Assembly: GCA_905181865.1 (NCBI GenBank)
Contig: CAJIZG010000001.1
Span: 372,001-436,000 of the forward strand
Source of the DNA: Urechidicola croceus
GTDB taxonomy: Bacteria; Bacteroidota; Bacteroidia; Flavobacteriales; Flavobacteriaceae
DNA: 64,000 nucleotides
Direction: 5' to 3'
Below the pieces are notes generated by a model. It made no database searches and was not told the origin of the DNA. It worked only from the letters and a program-made list of their open reading frames with translations. A program made the translations under genes and the position numbers. This document shows, piece after piece, positions 1 through 8,996 of the stretch. The first letter of the stretch is position 1, and each line of letters begins with the position of its first letter.

Positions 1-82
1 AAAAAATGGGATACAAGCCATTCATTTTTCTGGAGAAAAAAAATTACACTTATTACTAAAAGATATTGGAATAATTTTATAA
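1..82 (+). CDS. 3' end of a probable HAD-family hydrolase (partial)
   Basis: The window opens inside a reading frame (first full codon at base 2) that runs 26 codons to TAA at 80-82. The readable tail contains NGIQAIHFSGEKK followed by LLLKDIGIIL. An NGIQAIHF-like stretch followed by a short helix ending in LGI/IGI is typical of the extreme C-terminus of small HAD-superfamily phosphatases, so that is the best guess. No catalytic motif is visible because the rest lies outside the window. The other two frames also stay open for a while in this AT-rich stretch, so the assignment rests on resemblance of one short segment. Confidence 0.35.
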   Translation, partial: KNGIQAIHFSGEKKLHLLLKDIGIIL

Positions 83-196
83 ATTTAGCCTAGATAAGAA
101 AATAACTATTTCACAATGAATGGTGTTTTATTTTCCCTAAAAGGTATTTTTTTTTGTATAAATAGTATTTTAGTGTTAATTAAGCTGTATTTTAAT

Positions 197-204
197 TATA
201 TTTG
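197..204 (+). promoter_or_regulatory. -7 box (TATATTTG) for the receptor-like gene
   Basis: TATATTTG matches the Bacteroidota -7 consensus TAnnTTTG and lies 55 nt before the start codon at 260. No clear TTTG -33 element stands at the usual spacing, so this is a one-box call. Confidence 0.4.
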
Positions 205-259
205 TCATCTATCTTCGAATTAACATTCGAAAAATAGTTAAGAAAATCTGCTATATTAA

Positions 260-2704
260 ATGAAAAAAGTATTATGCTCAATATTTTTGTCAACTTTTAT
301 TATTATAAATAGTTTTGCTCAAGACACCGAAACTTATGCTATTTCAGGAAAAATAATTGATTCTTTATCCAATCAACCTTTAGAATATTCAACAATATCT
401 TTAACGAATAACAGCACCAAAGAACTTACTGGAACTATTTCCGATAAAAATGGTTATTTTAAAATTAATACCAATCCCGGAGAATATACTTTGATTATTA
501 AATTTTTTTCCTACAATGATATTATTAAACCGAACTTGAATATAGATAAGAATATAAATATTGGTGATATTATATTATCTCCGAAGGCGGAATCGCTCAA
601 CACTATCGAGGTTTCTGGAAAAACTAAAATTACATCAATAAAATTGGGGAAAACTGTTTATAATATAGAACTCGATATTTCAGCACAAGGAGGAACTATA
701 AATGATATTCTCAGCAGTACCCCCTCAGTTTCTGTAATAAATGGAGTGCCAACAATTAGAGGGTCTACAGCTACTGTTTTGATTAACGGACGGGTAACAT
801 CGATGTCAAAAACAGAGGCTTTAGAGAATTTACAAGCCTCTCTTATTAAAAAGATAGAAATAATTACTGTACCAACTTCAAAAAACAGAGCCGATAGTAG
901 CGGTGGTATTATAAACATAATATTAAAAAAGGGTTTAGACAAGGGCTGGAATGGCTCTGTTACTGCGACAGCCGGAATAAAAAATGTTTATGGAGGAGCT
1001 GCAACATTAAATTACCGTAAACATAAGTTTAATTTTTACTCAAACACTAGTTATTTTCAACGCGAAAGAATAGGTTCAAGTACCATTAAAAATGAATACT
1101 TTTTAAATGGGATTACAGATGAATATTTAACAGAGAATCTCATCAATAAAAGAAAGACTGATGTCGTCAACACTATAGTAGGAATTGATTATTACATGAA
1201 TGATAACTCTTCTCTTCATGTTCAAGGAGAACTTGCTGCTTTTGATGGCACTATTGATAGAAAAAATAAGTATAATTTCTCAAATTCATTTAACAATCTA
1301 ACGAATTCAATCGATCAATTTACATATACAGATCATCTAAATGATATCTACGAATTCTCTACTTCTTACAACAACTATTTTGATGGAGAAGGTAAAAATC
1401 TAACCTTACACCTAAGATATCAAGTCGATAAAGAATATAATGATGGCGACGTATTTTTTTATGAATTATATCCCAATCAAGGGTCATTATCAGAAGAGGA
1501 TGAATTATTCTATGACAATTTGGATTTTAAAAAAGTAACTTTTACGGCGTCCTATGCTTTTCCTTTTGCTAAAAATTCTAGTTTAGAAATAGGGACCGCT
1601 ATAGATCATGGCCAACTAATATACGATTACGGAAATAAAGTTATCCTTAATGGAGACTTTGTTACCAACCCTTTAAATACAGATAAAATAACCTACGATG
1701 AAGATGTAGTTGGATTTTATGCTGAATACGAATCTGGAAATGATACATTCTCTTACAAATTGGGGTTGAGAAGTGAAAGCACAAATTTGACAATAAATTT
1801 TTTAACTTCTCAAATTATAAAGACAAAAAATTACACCGATTTGTTTCCAAGTGCTATTTTTGAATATACCTTTAACGAAAATAAAAGACTCGAATTATAT
1901 TATGGTCGAGGAATTGAACGTGCTAGTTATGGATATTTATACCCTTTCGAACAAAGAGTAAGTGAAACTACATCCGAAAAAGGAAACATAGAATTACTAC
2001 CCTATTATTCTAATTCTGTTGAGTTAAGTTTACTCAAATCAAATGAGGATCATAAATTCACTATAAAACCATCTTTTTATTTCAGAAACTATGATGAAAT
2101 CTGGCAATTAATCACTATTGAAACTGGCGAAATAATAAATAACGTTCCAAAATTAATGACAACGCCTATAAATTTAGGGTATCTAAATTTTACTGGGATC
2201 GAATTAATAGCTAGTTATGATCCTACAGAAAAAATAAACTTAACGGGTAGTCTAGATGGTACTTATGTTCGTCAATCTGGATCCTATAAATACATAGATT
2301 CAAACAACGAAACTGTAATTTTAGATTATGGAAATAATTCGTTTGGAGGATCTGCAACGTTTAAGGCTAATTTCAATATTGGTAATGACTACCATTTTCA
2401 AACTAATTTTAATTCCTTCTTTTCAACTCAAGGTTCATATTCTAAAAGGTATAGTTATGGATTTATGAATGCTTCTTTTAGTAAAGATATTCTACGTAAT
2501 GCAGGTTCCTTAACCATCTCGGCAAATGACATATTCAATTTAAACAAAACAAAACGTTTGCGCTGGACAGATAACGTAAATTCGTTAAGGACTTCCCAGT
2601 GGAAAGAACCTTCAATATTAGTTACCTTTACCTATAGGTTCAATCAAAGTAAAAAAGATAATGTAATAGATATTAATAAAAAAGATTCCAAAAAATATAA
2701 CTAG
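260..2704 (+). CDS. TonB-dependent-receptor-type outer membrane beta-barrel protein
   Basis: This 814-aa protein starts with a signal peptide (residues 1-20, ending SFAQ). A carboxypeptidase-regulatory-like domain follows at about 27-110 (ISGKIIDS through a GEYTLIIKF strand). A plug-like domain at about 118-225 contains INDILSSTPSV and VLINGR. The rest is a beta-barrel rich in alternating aromatic strands. The layout matches the outer_membrane_beta-barrel family 3 branch of TonB-dependent receptors. In that branch the substrate is often unknown and no SusD partner is present; none is seen here. The barrel ends near FTYRF, and about 20 charged residues follow, which is longer than a classical C-terminal Phe. 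It probably sits in the outer membrane for uptake or surface exchange; the ligand cannot be inferred. The ArsC-like gene starts 2 nt after its stop. Confidence 0.85.
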   Translation: MKKVLCSIFLSTFIIINSFAQDTETYAISGKIIDSLSNQPLEYSTISLTNNSTKELTGTISDKNGYFKINTNPGEYTLIIKFFSYNDIIKPNLNIDKNINIGDIILSPKAESLNTIEVSGKTKITSIKLGKTVYNIELDISAQGGTINDILSSTPSVSVINGVPTIRGSTATVLINGRVTSMSKTEALENLQASLIKKIEIITVPTSKNRADSSGGIINIILKKGLDKGWNGSVTATAGIKNVYGGAATLNYRKHKFNFYSNTSYFQRERIGSSTIKNEYFLNGITDEYLTENLINKRKTDVVNTIVGIDYYMNDNSSLHVQGELAAFDGTIDRKNKYNFSNSFNNLTNSIDQFTYTDHLNDIYEFSTSYNNYFDGEGKNLTLHLRYQVDKEYNDGDVFFYELYPNQGSLSEEDELFYDNLDFKKVTFTASYAFPFAKNSSLEIGTAIDHGQLIYDYGNKVILNGDFVTNPLNTDKITYDEDVVGFYAEYESGNDTFSYKLGLRSESTNLTINFLTSQIIKTKNYTDLFPSAIFEYTFNENKRLELYYGRGIERASYGYLYPFEQRVSETTSEKGNIELLPYYSNSVELSLLKSNEDHKFTIKPSFYFRNYDEIWQLITIETGEIINNVPKLMTTPINLGYLNFTGIELIASYDPTEKINLTGSLDGTYVRQSGSYKYIDSNNETVILDYGNNSFGGSATFKANFNIGNDYHFQTNFNSFFSTQGSYSKRYSYGFMNASFSKDILRNAGSLTISANDIFNLNKTKRLRWTDNVNSLRTSQWKEPSILVTFTYRFNQSKKDNVIDINKKDSKKYN

Positions 2705-2706
2705 AA

Positions 2707-3051
2707 ATGATACAAATTTTTCATAACCCTAGATGCAGTAAAAGTAGACAAGGTCTTCAAATCCTTAAAGAATCTAATATTGATTTTGAGATAGTAAAAT
2801 ATTTGGATACAACACTCAATACTAAAGAATTAAAGAACATTATTGATAAACTAAATATTTCTCCACTTGAATTAGTTAGAAAAGGCGAATCTATTTGGAA
2901 AGAAAACTTTAAAGGAAAAGCACTCACTGACGCTGAAATAATACAAGCAATGTGCGATTACCCTAAACTTATTGAAAGACCAATTGTAATTGTAAATGAA
3001 AAAGCTGTTGTAGGAAGACCTCCAAATTTAATTAAAGAACTAATTCAATAA
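2707..3051 (+). CDS. arsC: ArsC/Spx-family (arsenate reductase-like) thioredoxin-fold protein
   Basis: This 114-aa protein has the length and fold pattern of the ArsC/Spx family. It begins with a beta strand and the motif NPRCSKSR, giving a single nucleophilic Cys10 in a CxxS context. The conserved C-terminal segment ERPIVIV...GRPP supplies the arginine that contacts the substrate in glutaredoxin-coupled ArsC. It could reduce arsenate through glutathione/glutaredoxin-type thiols. Many bacteroidetal relatives have no arsenic-operon context, however, and none is present here, so general thiol redox (YfgD-like) is equally possible. It follows the receptor gene with a 2-nt gap and is probably co-transcribed with it. 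Confidence 0.8.
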   Translation: MIQIFHNPRCSKSRQGLQILKESNIDFEIVKYLDTTLNTKELKNIIDKLNISPLELVRKGESIWKENFKGKALTDAEIIQAMCDYPKLIERPIVIVNEKAVVGRPPNLIKELIQ

Positions 3052-3077
3052 TCTTCTTTCAACTAAATTTTAATGCA

Positions 3078-3104
3078 TAAAAAAAGGCAACCAATTGGTT
3101 GCCT
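3078..3104 (-). terminator. Rho-independent terminator after the 55-aa ORF
   Basis: A perfect 20-nt palindrome at 3085-3104 (aggcaaccaattggttgcct) is flanked on its left by seven A's, which read as a T-run on the minus strand. This suits termination of the small minus-strand gene that stops at 3126. There is no T-run on the plus side. Confidence 0.7.
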
Positions 3105-3125
3105 AAAATTCTATATCAAAAAAAG

Positions 3126-3293
3126 TTATTCTTCAATAACCGCTTTTTCTTTTTTCTTATACTTCCACTCTTCTCTCAAATACCCTACAATCCAATATGG
3201 AATTACAAAAGTCAATAAAAAAATCATCAACCAAAATCCCATGGTGAAAATACTTAAAAAAAGTAAAAATCCTGAATACTGTGAAAAGTCCAT
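3126..3293 (-). CDS. Small single-pass or hairpin membrane protein, 55 aa
   Basis: This minus-strand ORF begins ATG GAC TTT TCA at 3293 and ends TAA at 3126. It encodes MDFSQYSGFLLFLSIFTMG, then a second hydrophobic stretch (WLMIFLLTFVIPYWIVGYL), and finishes with a charged tail (LREEWKYKKKEKAVIEE). The hydrophobic residues 8-39 could form one long or two short membrane helices. A strong minus-strand terminator starts 22 nt downstream, which supports a real gene. I do not recognise a named family. The overlapping plus-strand ORF at 3073-3324 has a poorer composition and would read through the terminator hairpin. Confidence 0.65.
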   Translation of the reverse strand: MDFSQYSGFLLFLSIFTMGFWLMIFLLTFVIPYWIVGYLREEWKYKKKEKAVIEE

Positions 3294-3447
3294 ACGCTAT
3301 GTTTTTATTCTAGCACAAAATTAACATTTATTTTTTATTTAATCCAATAGTTTTTGCATTTTTTAACCTAATATTTCTTCAAAATAGAAAAAAGTTATTC
3401 GATCCAATAATGTTCATAAAACCTATTAAAAATACTTTCCTTATGCT

Positions 3448-3455
3448 TAAATTTG
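3448..3455 (+). promoter_or_regulatory. -7 box (TAAATTTG) for fumC
   Basis: TAAATTTG fits TAnnTTTG and lies 25 nt before the fumC ATG. No clear TTTG is seen at the usual -33 distance. Confidence 0.45.
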
Positions 3456-3480
3456 CATTTCAATTATTTAGCAATTAATT

Positions 3481-4875
3481 ATGGAATTCAGAAAAGAAAA
3501 AGATACGATGGGAACGGTAAATGTTCCCGCTGATAAATATTGGGGGGCTCAAACTGAGCGTTCTAGAAATAATTTTAAAATTGGTGCTCCAGCCTCTATG
3601 CCGTTAGAAGTGATTTATGGATTTGCCTACTTAAAAAAGGCCGCGGCATATACAAATTGCGAATTAGGCGTTTTACCAACTGAAAAGAGAGATTTAATAG
3701 CACAGGTTTGTGATGAAATCTTAGAAGGTAAGCATGACGACCAATTTCCATTAGTTATTTGGCAAACCGGTTCTGGAACCCAAAGCAATATGAATGTTAA
3801 TGAAGTAGTTGCAAATAGAGCGCATGAAATAGCGGGTAAAGTTATAGGCGAAGGTGAAAAAACAATTCAACCCAATGATGATGTAAATAAATCACAATCT
3901 TCCAATGATACTTTCCCTACGGGAATGCATATAGCTTCTTATATTATGGTAATGAATACGACCATTCCAGGAGTTGAAAAATTAAGAGATACCTTTTTTA
4001 AAAAATCGCAAGATTATAAAGATGTAGTTAAAATTGGAAGAACACACCTTATGGATGCTACTCCTCTTACTATTGGTCAAGAGTTCTCTGGATATGTATC
4101 ACAATTAAACCATGGCCTTAAGGCACTTAAAAACACGTTGGCCCATCTTTCAGAAATGGCTTTGGGCGGAACTGCAGTGGGAACTGGATTAAACACTCCA
4201 AAGGGTTATGATGTTTTGGTGGCCACGTACATTGCTAAATTTACTAATCAGCCATTTATAACAGCTGAAAATAAATTTGAAGCATTGGCTGCTCATGATG
4301 CCATTGTAGAAACCCATGGAGCTTTAAAACAAATGGCTGTTTCTTTGAATAAAATTGCTAATGATATTAGAATGATGGCCTCTGGACCACGATCCGGAAT
4401 TGGAGAATTAATCATTCCAGCTAACGAACCAGGATCTTCGATTATGCCTGGTAAAGTAAATCCAACACAATGCGAAGCCTTGACAATGGTAGCAGCCCAA
4501 GTTATGGGTAACGATGTTGCCGTAACTATTGGTGGAACACAAGGTCATTATGAATTAAATGTCTTTAAACCAATGATGGCCGCTAATCTTTTACAGTCAG
4601 CTCGATTAATAGGTGATGCTTGTGTATCATTTAACGATAATTGTGCTATTGGAATAGAACCAAATCATTCCGTCATTAAACAATTATTAAACAATTCTTT
4701 GATGCTGGTAACTGCTTTAAATACTAAAATAGGCTATTATAAAGCCGCTGAAATTGCAAATACAGCGCACGAAAATGGGACAACCTTAAAAGAAGAGGCT
4801 GTGCGCTTAGGGTATGTTACTCCCGAGGAATATGATGCGTGGGTAGTTCCTGCAGATATGATAGGCGGTCTTTAA
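3481..4875 (+). CDS. fumC: Class II fumarate hydratase
   Basis: This cytosolic tricarboxylic-acid-cycle enzyme interconverts fumarate and L-malate. The 464-aa length is typical of tetrameric, iron-independent FumC. The family signature [11 protein letters not shown] lies at about residues 318-328, and [11 protein letters not shown] at about 187 carries the conserved active-site histidine. The early [13 protein letters not shown] segment is the substrate-binding stretch that separates fumarases from other superfamily members. The ATG at 3481 follows a TAAATTTG box by 25 nt. It is monocistronic: the genes on both sides are on the minus strand. Confidence 0.97.
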   Translation: MEFRKEKDTMGTVNVPADKYWGAQTERSRNNFKIGAPASMPLEVIYGFAYLKKAAAYTNCELGVLPTEKRDLIAQVCDEILEGKHDDQFPLVIWQTGSGTQSNMNVNEVVANRAHEIAGKVIGEGEKTIQPNDDVNKSQSSNDTFPTGMHIASYIMVMNTTIPGVEKLRDTFFKKSQDYKDVVKIGRTHLMDATPLTIGQEFSGYVSQLNHGLKALKNTLAHLSEMALGGTAVGTGLNTPKGYDVLVATYIAKFTNQPFITAENKFEALAAHDAIVETHGALKQMAVSLNKIANDIRMMASGPRSGIGELIIPANEPGSSIMPGKVNPTQCEALTMVAAQVMGNDVAVTIGGTQGHYELNVFKPMMAANLLQSARLIGDACVSFNDNCAIGIEPNHSVIKQLLNNSLMLVTALNTKIGYYKAAEIANTAHENGTTLKEEAVRLGYVTPEEYDAWVVPADMIGGL

Positions 4876-4944
4876 GTAGTACTATTTTCGAAATTAAAAA
4901 AAGGTGGAATTAATTTTTTCAAATTGAGTCTGCCTTTTTCTATA

Positions 4945-5526
4945 TTAAAATAAATGCCTCAAGGTTTTAAGTAAACATCTAAAATCTGTTAGCATTTTCC
5001 ACTCTTGAACATAACACTTATTTATCTCAATCTTCTGCGGCCACAAAAACTTATCGTTAAATTCTAATGGATTTTCTTGTTCAGAAAGCAATTCTTCTTC
5101 ATTTGAAAATTTTAGTGTAGCCGGTCCCGTAATTCCAGGTTTTACAGAAAGAATAATTCTATCAGCCTCTTTTAATTTATCTGCATAACCTTGAATGTCT
5201 GGTCTTGGTCCAACCATACTCATATTTCCAAATAAAACATTAAACAATTGAGGTAACTCATCAAATTTTGATTTCCGTAAAAATTTACCGAACCAAGTCA
5301 AGAAAATTTCTCCATTCCTTAAAGCGCCAAAGGTTTTAATTTTATAAAGGATAAAAAACTCAGCATCCTTACCTACTCTCTCTTGAAAAAATATTCCAAA
5401 AGATCTTGTTGAAATAGACGACAACAGCACAAGAATTATTAAAGGAATACTACTGATAACAATTCCAATTAATGAAATAATTAAGTCAAAAAGGCGTTTT
5501 GTTTTTTGCTGTTTAGAAGATAACAT
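4945..5526 (-). CDS. Short (PglC-type) bacterial sugar transferase
   Basis: This 193-aa membrane enzyme probably transfers a sugar-1-phosphate from a UDP-sugar to undecaprenyl phosphate, the initiating step of surface-polysaccharide assembly. One hydrophobic segment (about 11-37) is followed by the catalytic domain with KSKFDELPQL and MSMVGPRPD, the family's DELPQ and GPRPD motifs, and then KPGITGPA. It lacks the long multi-helix N-terminus of WbaP/WcaJ enzymes, so it is the minimal monotopic form. It is the last gene of the wza-wzc operon and starts directly next to the stop of the oxidoreductase gene. The sugar cannot be told from sequence. Confidence 0.9.
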   Translation of the reverse strand: MLSSKQQKTKRLFDLIISLIGIVISSIPLIILVLLSSISTRSFGIFFQERVGKDAEFFILYKIKTFGALRNGEIFLTWFGKFLRKSKFDELPQLFNVLFGNMSMVGPRPDIQGYADKLKEADRIILSVKPGITGPATLKFSNEEELLSEQENPLEFNDKFLWPQKIEINKCYVQEWKMLTDFRCLLKTLRHLF

Positions 5527-6540
5527 TTATTCAGCACTTTTATATATGCGCTCAATAATATCAACTATTTTCATTCCTTCCAAAGCATTGGTTGAAATTG
5601 ATTTATTTTTTTGCAACACATCAATTACATTTTGAAGAACAAAATGATGATTTTGAGCAGACCCTTTATATGCGCCATAATCATTACCTGGATTTGTAGG
5701 TTCCAAAATTGGCATTTCATAATTTTTAATATGACAATATTCTACTTTATCCATATACTGACCTCCAATTTTTACCGCCCCTTTTTCTCCAATTATAGTC
5801 ATTGAACTCTCCATGTTTTTATTCCAAACAGCTGTTGAAAAGTTAAAATTTCCAATTCCACCGCTTACAAACTCAAAGTGAACAATACCAGCATCCTCAA
5901 AATCTGTTAAACTTTGATGCTTAAAATCTTTCATCACAGATTTAATATTAGTAATATCACCAAAAAGCCAATACATAATATCAATAAAGTGTGAGAATTG
6001 AGTAAATAACGTTCCTCCATCTAATTCTTTATCCCCATGCCACGATTCTTGCGTATAATAACGCTCATCTCTATTCCAAAAACTATTGATATGAACGGAA
6101 TAAATAGCTCCTAGTAAATCACTATCAATAACATTTTTTATCCAAACTGATGGAGGTGAATATCTATTCTGCATCACAGCAAAAACTTGCCTAGAAACGT
6201 TCAGTGAATTAAATATAATATCTTCAGCATCTTTTTTAGAAAGTGCCAACGGCTTCTCAACTACTACATGGTTTTTCGCTTTCAAAGCTTTTATAGCCTG
6301 AGGAGCATGAAATCCATTCGGTGTTGATATTGTTATGACATCTGTGTCAATGTCACTTTCTAAAAAACTCTCCAAACTATTGAAAAAAGGAACTGTATAC
6401 TGATCCAAATTTAATGACTCTCTAGCTTTAACATCAATTAAAGCGACCAAGGATGCATCATTATTTCTCGAAATCATTTCTGCATGCCTCTTTCCTATAT
6501 GTCCGCAGCCTACAACTGCAAATTTTATCTTTTCCTTCAA
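5527..6540 (-). CDS. Gfo/Idh/MocA-family NAD(P)-dependent sugar oxidoreductase
   Basis: This 337-aa protein has an N-terminal Rossmann domain with VVGCGHIGKRH (about 8-18) and the family motif EKPLALS near residue 94. A C-terminal alpha/beta domain follows, with FTQFSHFIDIMYWLFG carrying conserved His and Asp. These enzymes oxidise or reduce nucleotide sugars, for example making 3-keto or amino sugars. Its place between the Wzc-like kinase and the sugar transferase suggests it modifies a nucleotide sugar for the exopolysaccharide. The substrate is not determinable. Confidence 0.88.
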   Translation of the reverse strand: MKEKIKFAVVGCGHIGKRHAEMISRNNDASLVALIDVKARESLNLDQYTVPFFNSLESFLESDIDTDVITISTPNGFHAPQAIKALKAKNHVVVEKPLALSKKDAEDIIFNSLNVSRQVFAVMQNRYSPPSVWIKNVIDSDLLGAIYSVHINSFWNRDERYYTQESWHGDKELDGGTLFTQFSHFIDIMYWLFGDITNIKSVMKDFKHQSLTDFEDAGIVHFEFVSGGIGNFNFSTAVWNKNMESSMTIIGEKGAVKIGGQYMDKVEYCHIKNYEMPILEPTNPGNDYGAYKGSAQNHHFVLQNVIDVLQKNKSISTNALEGMKIVDIIERIYKSAE

Positions 6541-6543
6541 ATT

Positions 6544-8991
6544 CTATGAGCGTTTAAAAATTCTTTTATAAAATGGAATATTATCATTATCGTGATATCC
6601 ATGACCATATCCATAACCATAGCCATAACCGTAGCCATAACCGTAACTTGTCTTCACTTTGAAATTATTCAAAATGGTACTTATCTTAGGAACCTCACCT
6701 TTATCGTACTTTTCATTAATCATTTTCAACATTCCCTTTTGAGTATATCCTTGTCTTACAACATATAAATTTGCATCTGTATATTTAATCAATTCAAAAG
6801 CATCTGCTACCAACCCGACTGGCGGTGTGTCCAATATTATATAGTCATACTGAGTCCTAAGATATTCCAATAATTCACCGCAAGCATCATTCATGATCAG
6901 TTCAGATGGATTAGGAGGCACGGGACCTGCATTTATAATATCTAAATTTTCAATTTGAGTGGGTCGAATTATATCGCTTATAGTGTTTTGACCTATTAAA
7001 TAATTTACCACCCCCGCTTCATTTGGTAAATCAAAATATTTAGCGATTTTTGGTTTTCTTAAATCTAGTCCAACTATCACTGTTTTCTTCCCACTTAAAG
7101 CAAAGACTGTGGCCATATTTATGGCTACAAATGTTTTTCCCTCGCCACTTATTGAAGAAGTTACCAAAACTATTTTTGATTGATTGATTTTATCTCTATC
7201 AAATAAAAAGTGGATATTAGACCGCAATGCTCTAAATGATTCTGCTACCGAAGATTTTGGTTTTGAAAATACTGCTAAATTATCAGTAATTGTGTTTCTA
7301 CCTACCACACCCAAAATAGGAATTGGTGAGATTCTTTCAATATCTTCAACTGTTTGAACCTTTGTATCCAAGATCTCAACAGCAATAATTATGAATAATG
7401 GAATTAATGTTCCTAATAAAATCCCAACCATATAGTTGAAAGGTTTTCGCGGCATTGTTGAAACCTGCCCTGTATCTTTCGCTAAATCTAAAACAGAAAT
7501 ATCTGGAACACTTGCAGCTATTGCGATCCCTGCTTCATATTTTTTTTGCATTAAATGCATGTAATTAGCCTCTGTCATCGCATATTTACGACTGTATTTA
7601 AGCAATTTTTGTTCTTTTTCCGGTAATTTCTGCATTTCAGCCTTATAAGCATTCATTCTTTTTTGACCATTATCAATCGTTAATTGAAGTACTTTTTTAA
7701 GAGATGCAATATTTGCTAATGTTATATTTTTGGTTGTTAAAATCTCTTGATTTTTCGATATTAATGAAGGATGATTATCGGTAACTTGCTCCTGCATTTT
7801 CTCGCGTTCTGTTACCAGTTGAGTAAGCGTTGAAATATTCTGACTTATAGCTGCATCTTCAACATCAATAATTGCTGGGGTAGGAATATTTCGAAATCCT
7901 TGGCTTGTATTTATATACGCTTCTAAGTTTGTATAATACTCGAGTCGGTCTGTTAAATCCACCTGAGCCTGATCCAACCCTGTAGTTTTAGAAAACATTT
8001 GAGAACCTTCTGCCGACAAATCATATATTCCTTTTAACTCTTTATAATCCCCTATATTTTCTTCTATTAAATCCAAACTATCCTGAGTATTTTGAAATTG
8101 TTCTTCAATAAACAACAATGTTTGCCGGGCATAATTCGTTTTTTCTTCCAATTGATCTTTTGACAGTATCTCCGTTGACTTATTCAAATAATCAACAATT
8201 CTACTTTTATTAGGCCCCGTTAAAACCACATTTAACAAAGAAGTACCTGAAATAGGACTAGCTCTTATCTTTTGGTATCTGCTTACAACAGCATCTACGG
8301 ATTTAAATCGAATCATAAAGGATTTACCAGTAATGTTGCCCATACCTTCAAGACCATCAATACTTAGATTTAAAAATGGCATTTTAATAGGTTGATCTAA
8401 TCTAAAATCTTTTGAAAATTGGCTAGATACCACTTCATGCACATAGGTGAGATTCTCCTCATAATTTATAATTCTAGTAGATTTCTGATCTTTAAAATCA
8501 ATAGATAATTTAAAATTTTCATTATCTATAAAATCTATATAGATGAGGCTATTTAATAATTGAAATTGCCCTGGTTCTAAACTTACTTTAAAGGGAACCG
8601 CTCCATATGCATCTTCAATTCGAAATCGACCTTCTTTTAAATATTGAATATAAAATTTTAATTCTCTTACAACCTTCTCATTATGAGATCGAGATGATAA
8701 GGTTCGCCTTATCCCTTCTACTTTATCACTAGTGCCGCCCCAATTAAAAGCAATGTTCGTTCCTGTTGCAAATAGCGAGTTTTGTTTTTCTTTTACATTT
8801 ATCGTAGAACCTAATCCATAAATTCTTTGTGTCGATATATTCACATAGTATGCAATAACCAATCCTATAGGAATAGTTAACAAAAACCATTTCCAATTAG
8901 ATAATACTCTAAAAACATATCCCTTAATATCAGATAGATTCTCTCTTATATTCTCAGTTTGTGTATTTAGAATTTTAAATTCTTGACTCAT
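6544..8991 (-). CDS. Wzc-like polysaccharide co-polymerase / tyrosine autokinase
   Basis: This 815-aa inner-membrane protein controls polymerisation and export of capsule or exopolysaccharide together with the Wza-like protein upstream. The N-terminal Wzz domain has a membrane helix at about 35-52, a long periplasmic coiled region, and a second helix at about 520-545. The cytoplasmic BY-kinase domain has Walker A SGEGKTFVA (about 613), Walker A' VIVGLDLRKPK (about 637) and Walker B YIILDTPPVGL (about 718). The tail carries seven Tyr-Gly repeats plus HGY before HDNDN, an autophosphorylation-type tyrosine cluster. Wzz and kinase are fused, as in proteobacterial Wzc rather than the split Gram-positive arrangement. 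It is 5 nt from the wza-like gene and 3 nt from the oxidoreductase. Confidence 0.93.
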   Translation of the reverse strand: MSQEFKILNTQTENIRENLSDIKGYVFRVLSNWKWFLLTIPIGLVIAYYVNISTQRIYGLGSTINVKEKQNSLFATGTNIAFNWGGTSDKVEGIRRTLSSRSHNEKVVRELKFYIQYLKEGRFRIEDAYGAVPFKVSLEPGQFQLLNSLIYIDFIDNENFKLSIDFKDQKSTRIINYEENLTYVHEVVSSQFSKDFRLDQPIKMPFLNLSIDGLEGMGNITGKSFMIRFKSVDAVVSRYQKIRASPISGTSLLNVVLTGPNKSRIVDYLNKSTEILSKDQLEEKTNYARQTLLFIEEQFQNTQDSLDLIEENIGDYKELKGIYDLSAEGSQMFSKTTGLDQAQVDLTDRLEYYTNLEAYINTSQGFRNIPTPAIIDVEDAAISQNISTLTQLVTEREKMQEQVTDNHPSLISKNQEILTTKNITLANIASLKKVLQLTIDNGQKRMNAYKAEMQKLPEKEQKLLKYSRKYAMTEANYMHLMQKKYEAGIAIAASVPDISVLDLAKDTGQVSTMPRKPFNYMVGILLGTLIPLFIIIAVEILDTKVQTVEDIERISPIPILGVVGRNTITDNLAVFSKPKSSVAESFRALRSNIHFLFDRDKINQSKIVLVTSSISGEGKTFVAINMATVFALSGKKTVIVGLDLRKPKIAKYFDLPNEAGVVNYLIGQNTISDIIRPTQIENLDIINAGPVPPNPSELIMNDACGELLEYLRTQYDYIILDTPPVGLVADAFELIKYTDANLYVVRQGYTQKGMLKMINEKYDKGEVPKISTILNNFKVKTSYGYGYGYGYGYGYGHGYHDNDNIPFYKRIFKRS
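6598..6648 (-). repeat. Imperfect 6-bp tandem repeat encoding Tyr-Gly tail
   Basis: Inside the kinase gene the unit TAy-GGn is repeated eight times (seven Tyr-Gly and one His-Gly). Synonymous changes between units (TAC/TAT, GGT/GGC/GGA) show the repeat is imperfect at DNA level, so it is more stable than a pure microsatellite, but copy number could still vary in frame. Confidence 0.85.
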
Positions 8992-8996
8992 AAAAT

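Noticed and set aside
3073-3324. Plus-strand ORF of 83 codons
   Set aside because: It runs through the minus-strand terminator hairpin and opposite the 55-aa membrane protein frame, whose composition and terminator are far better.
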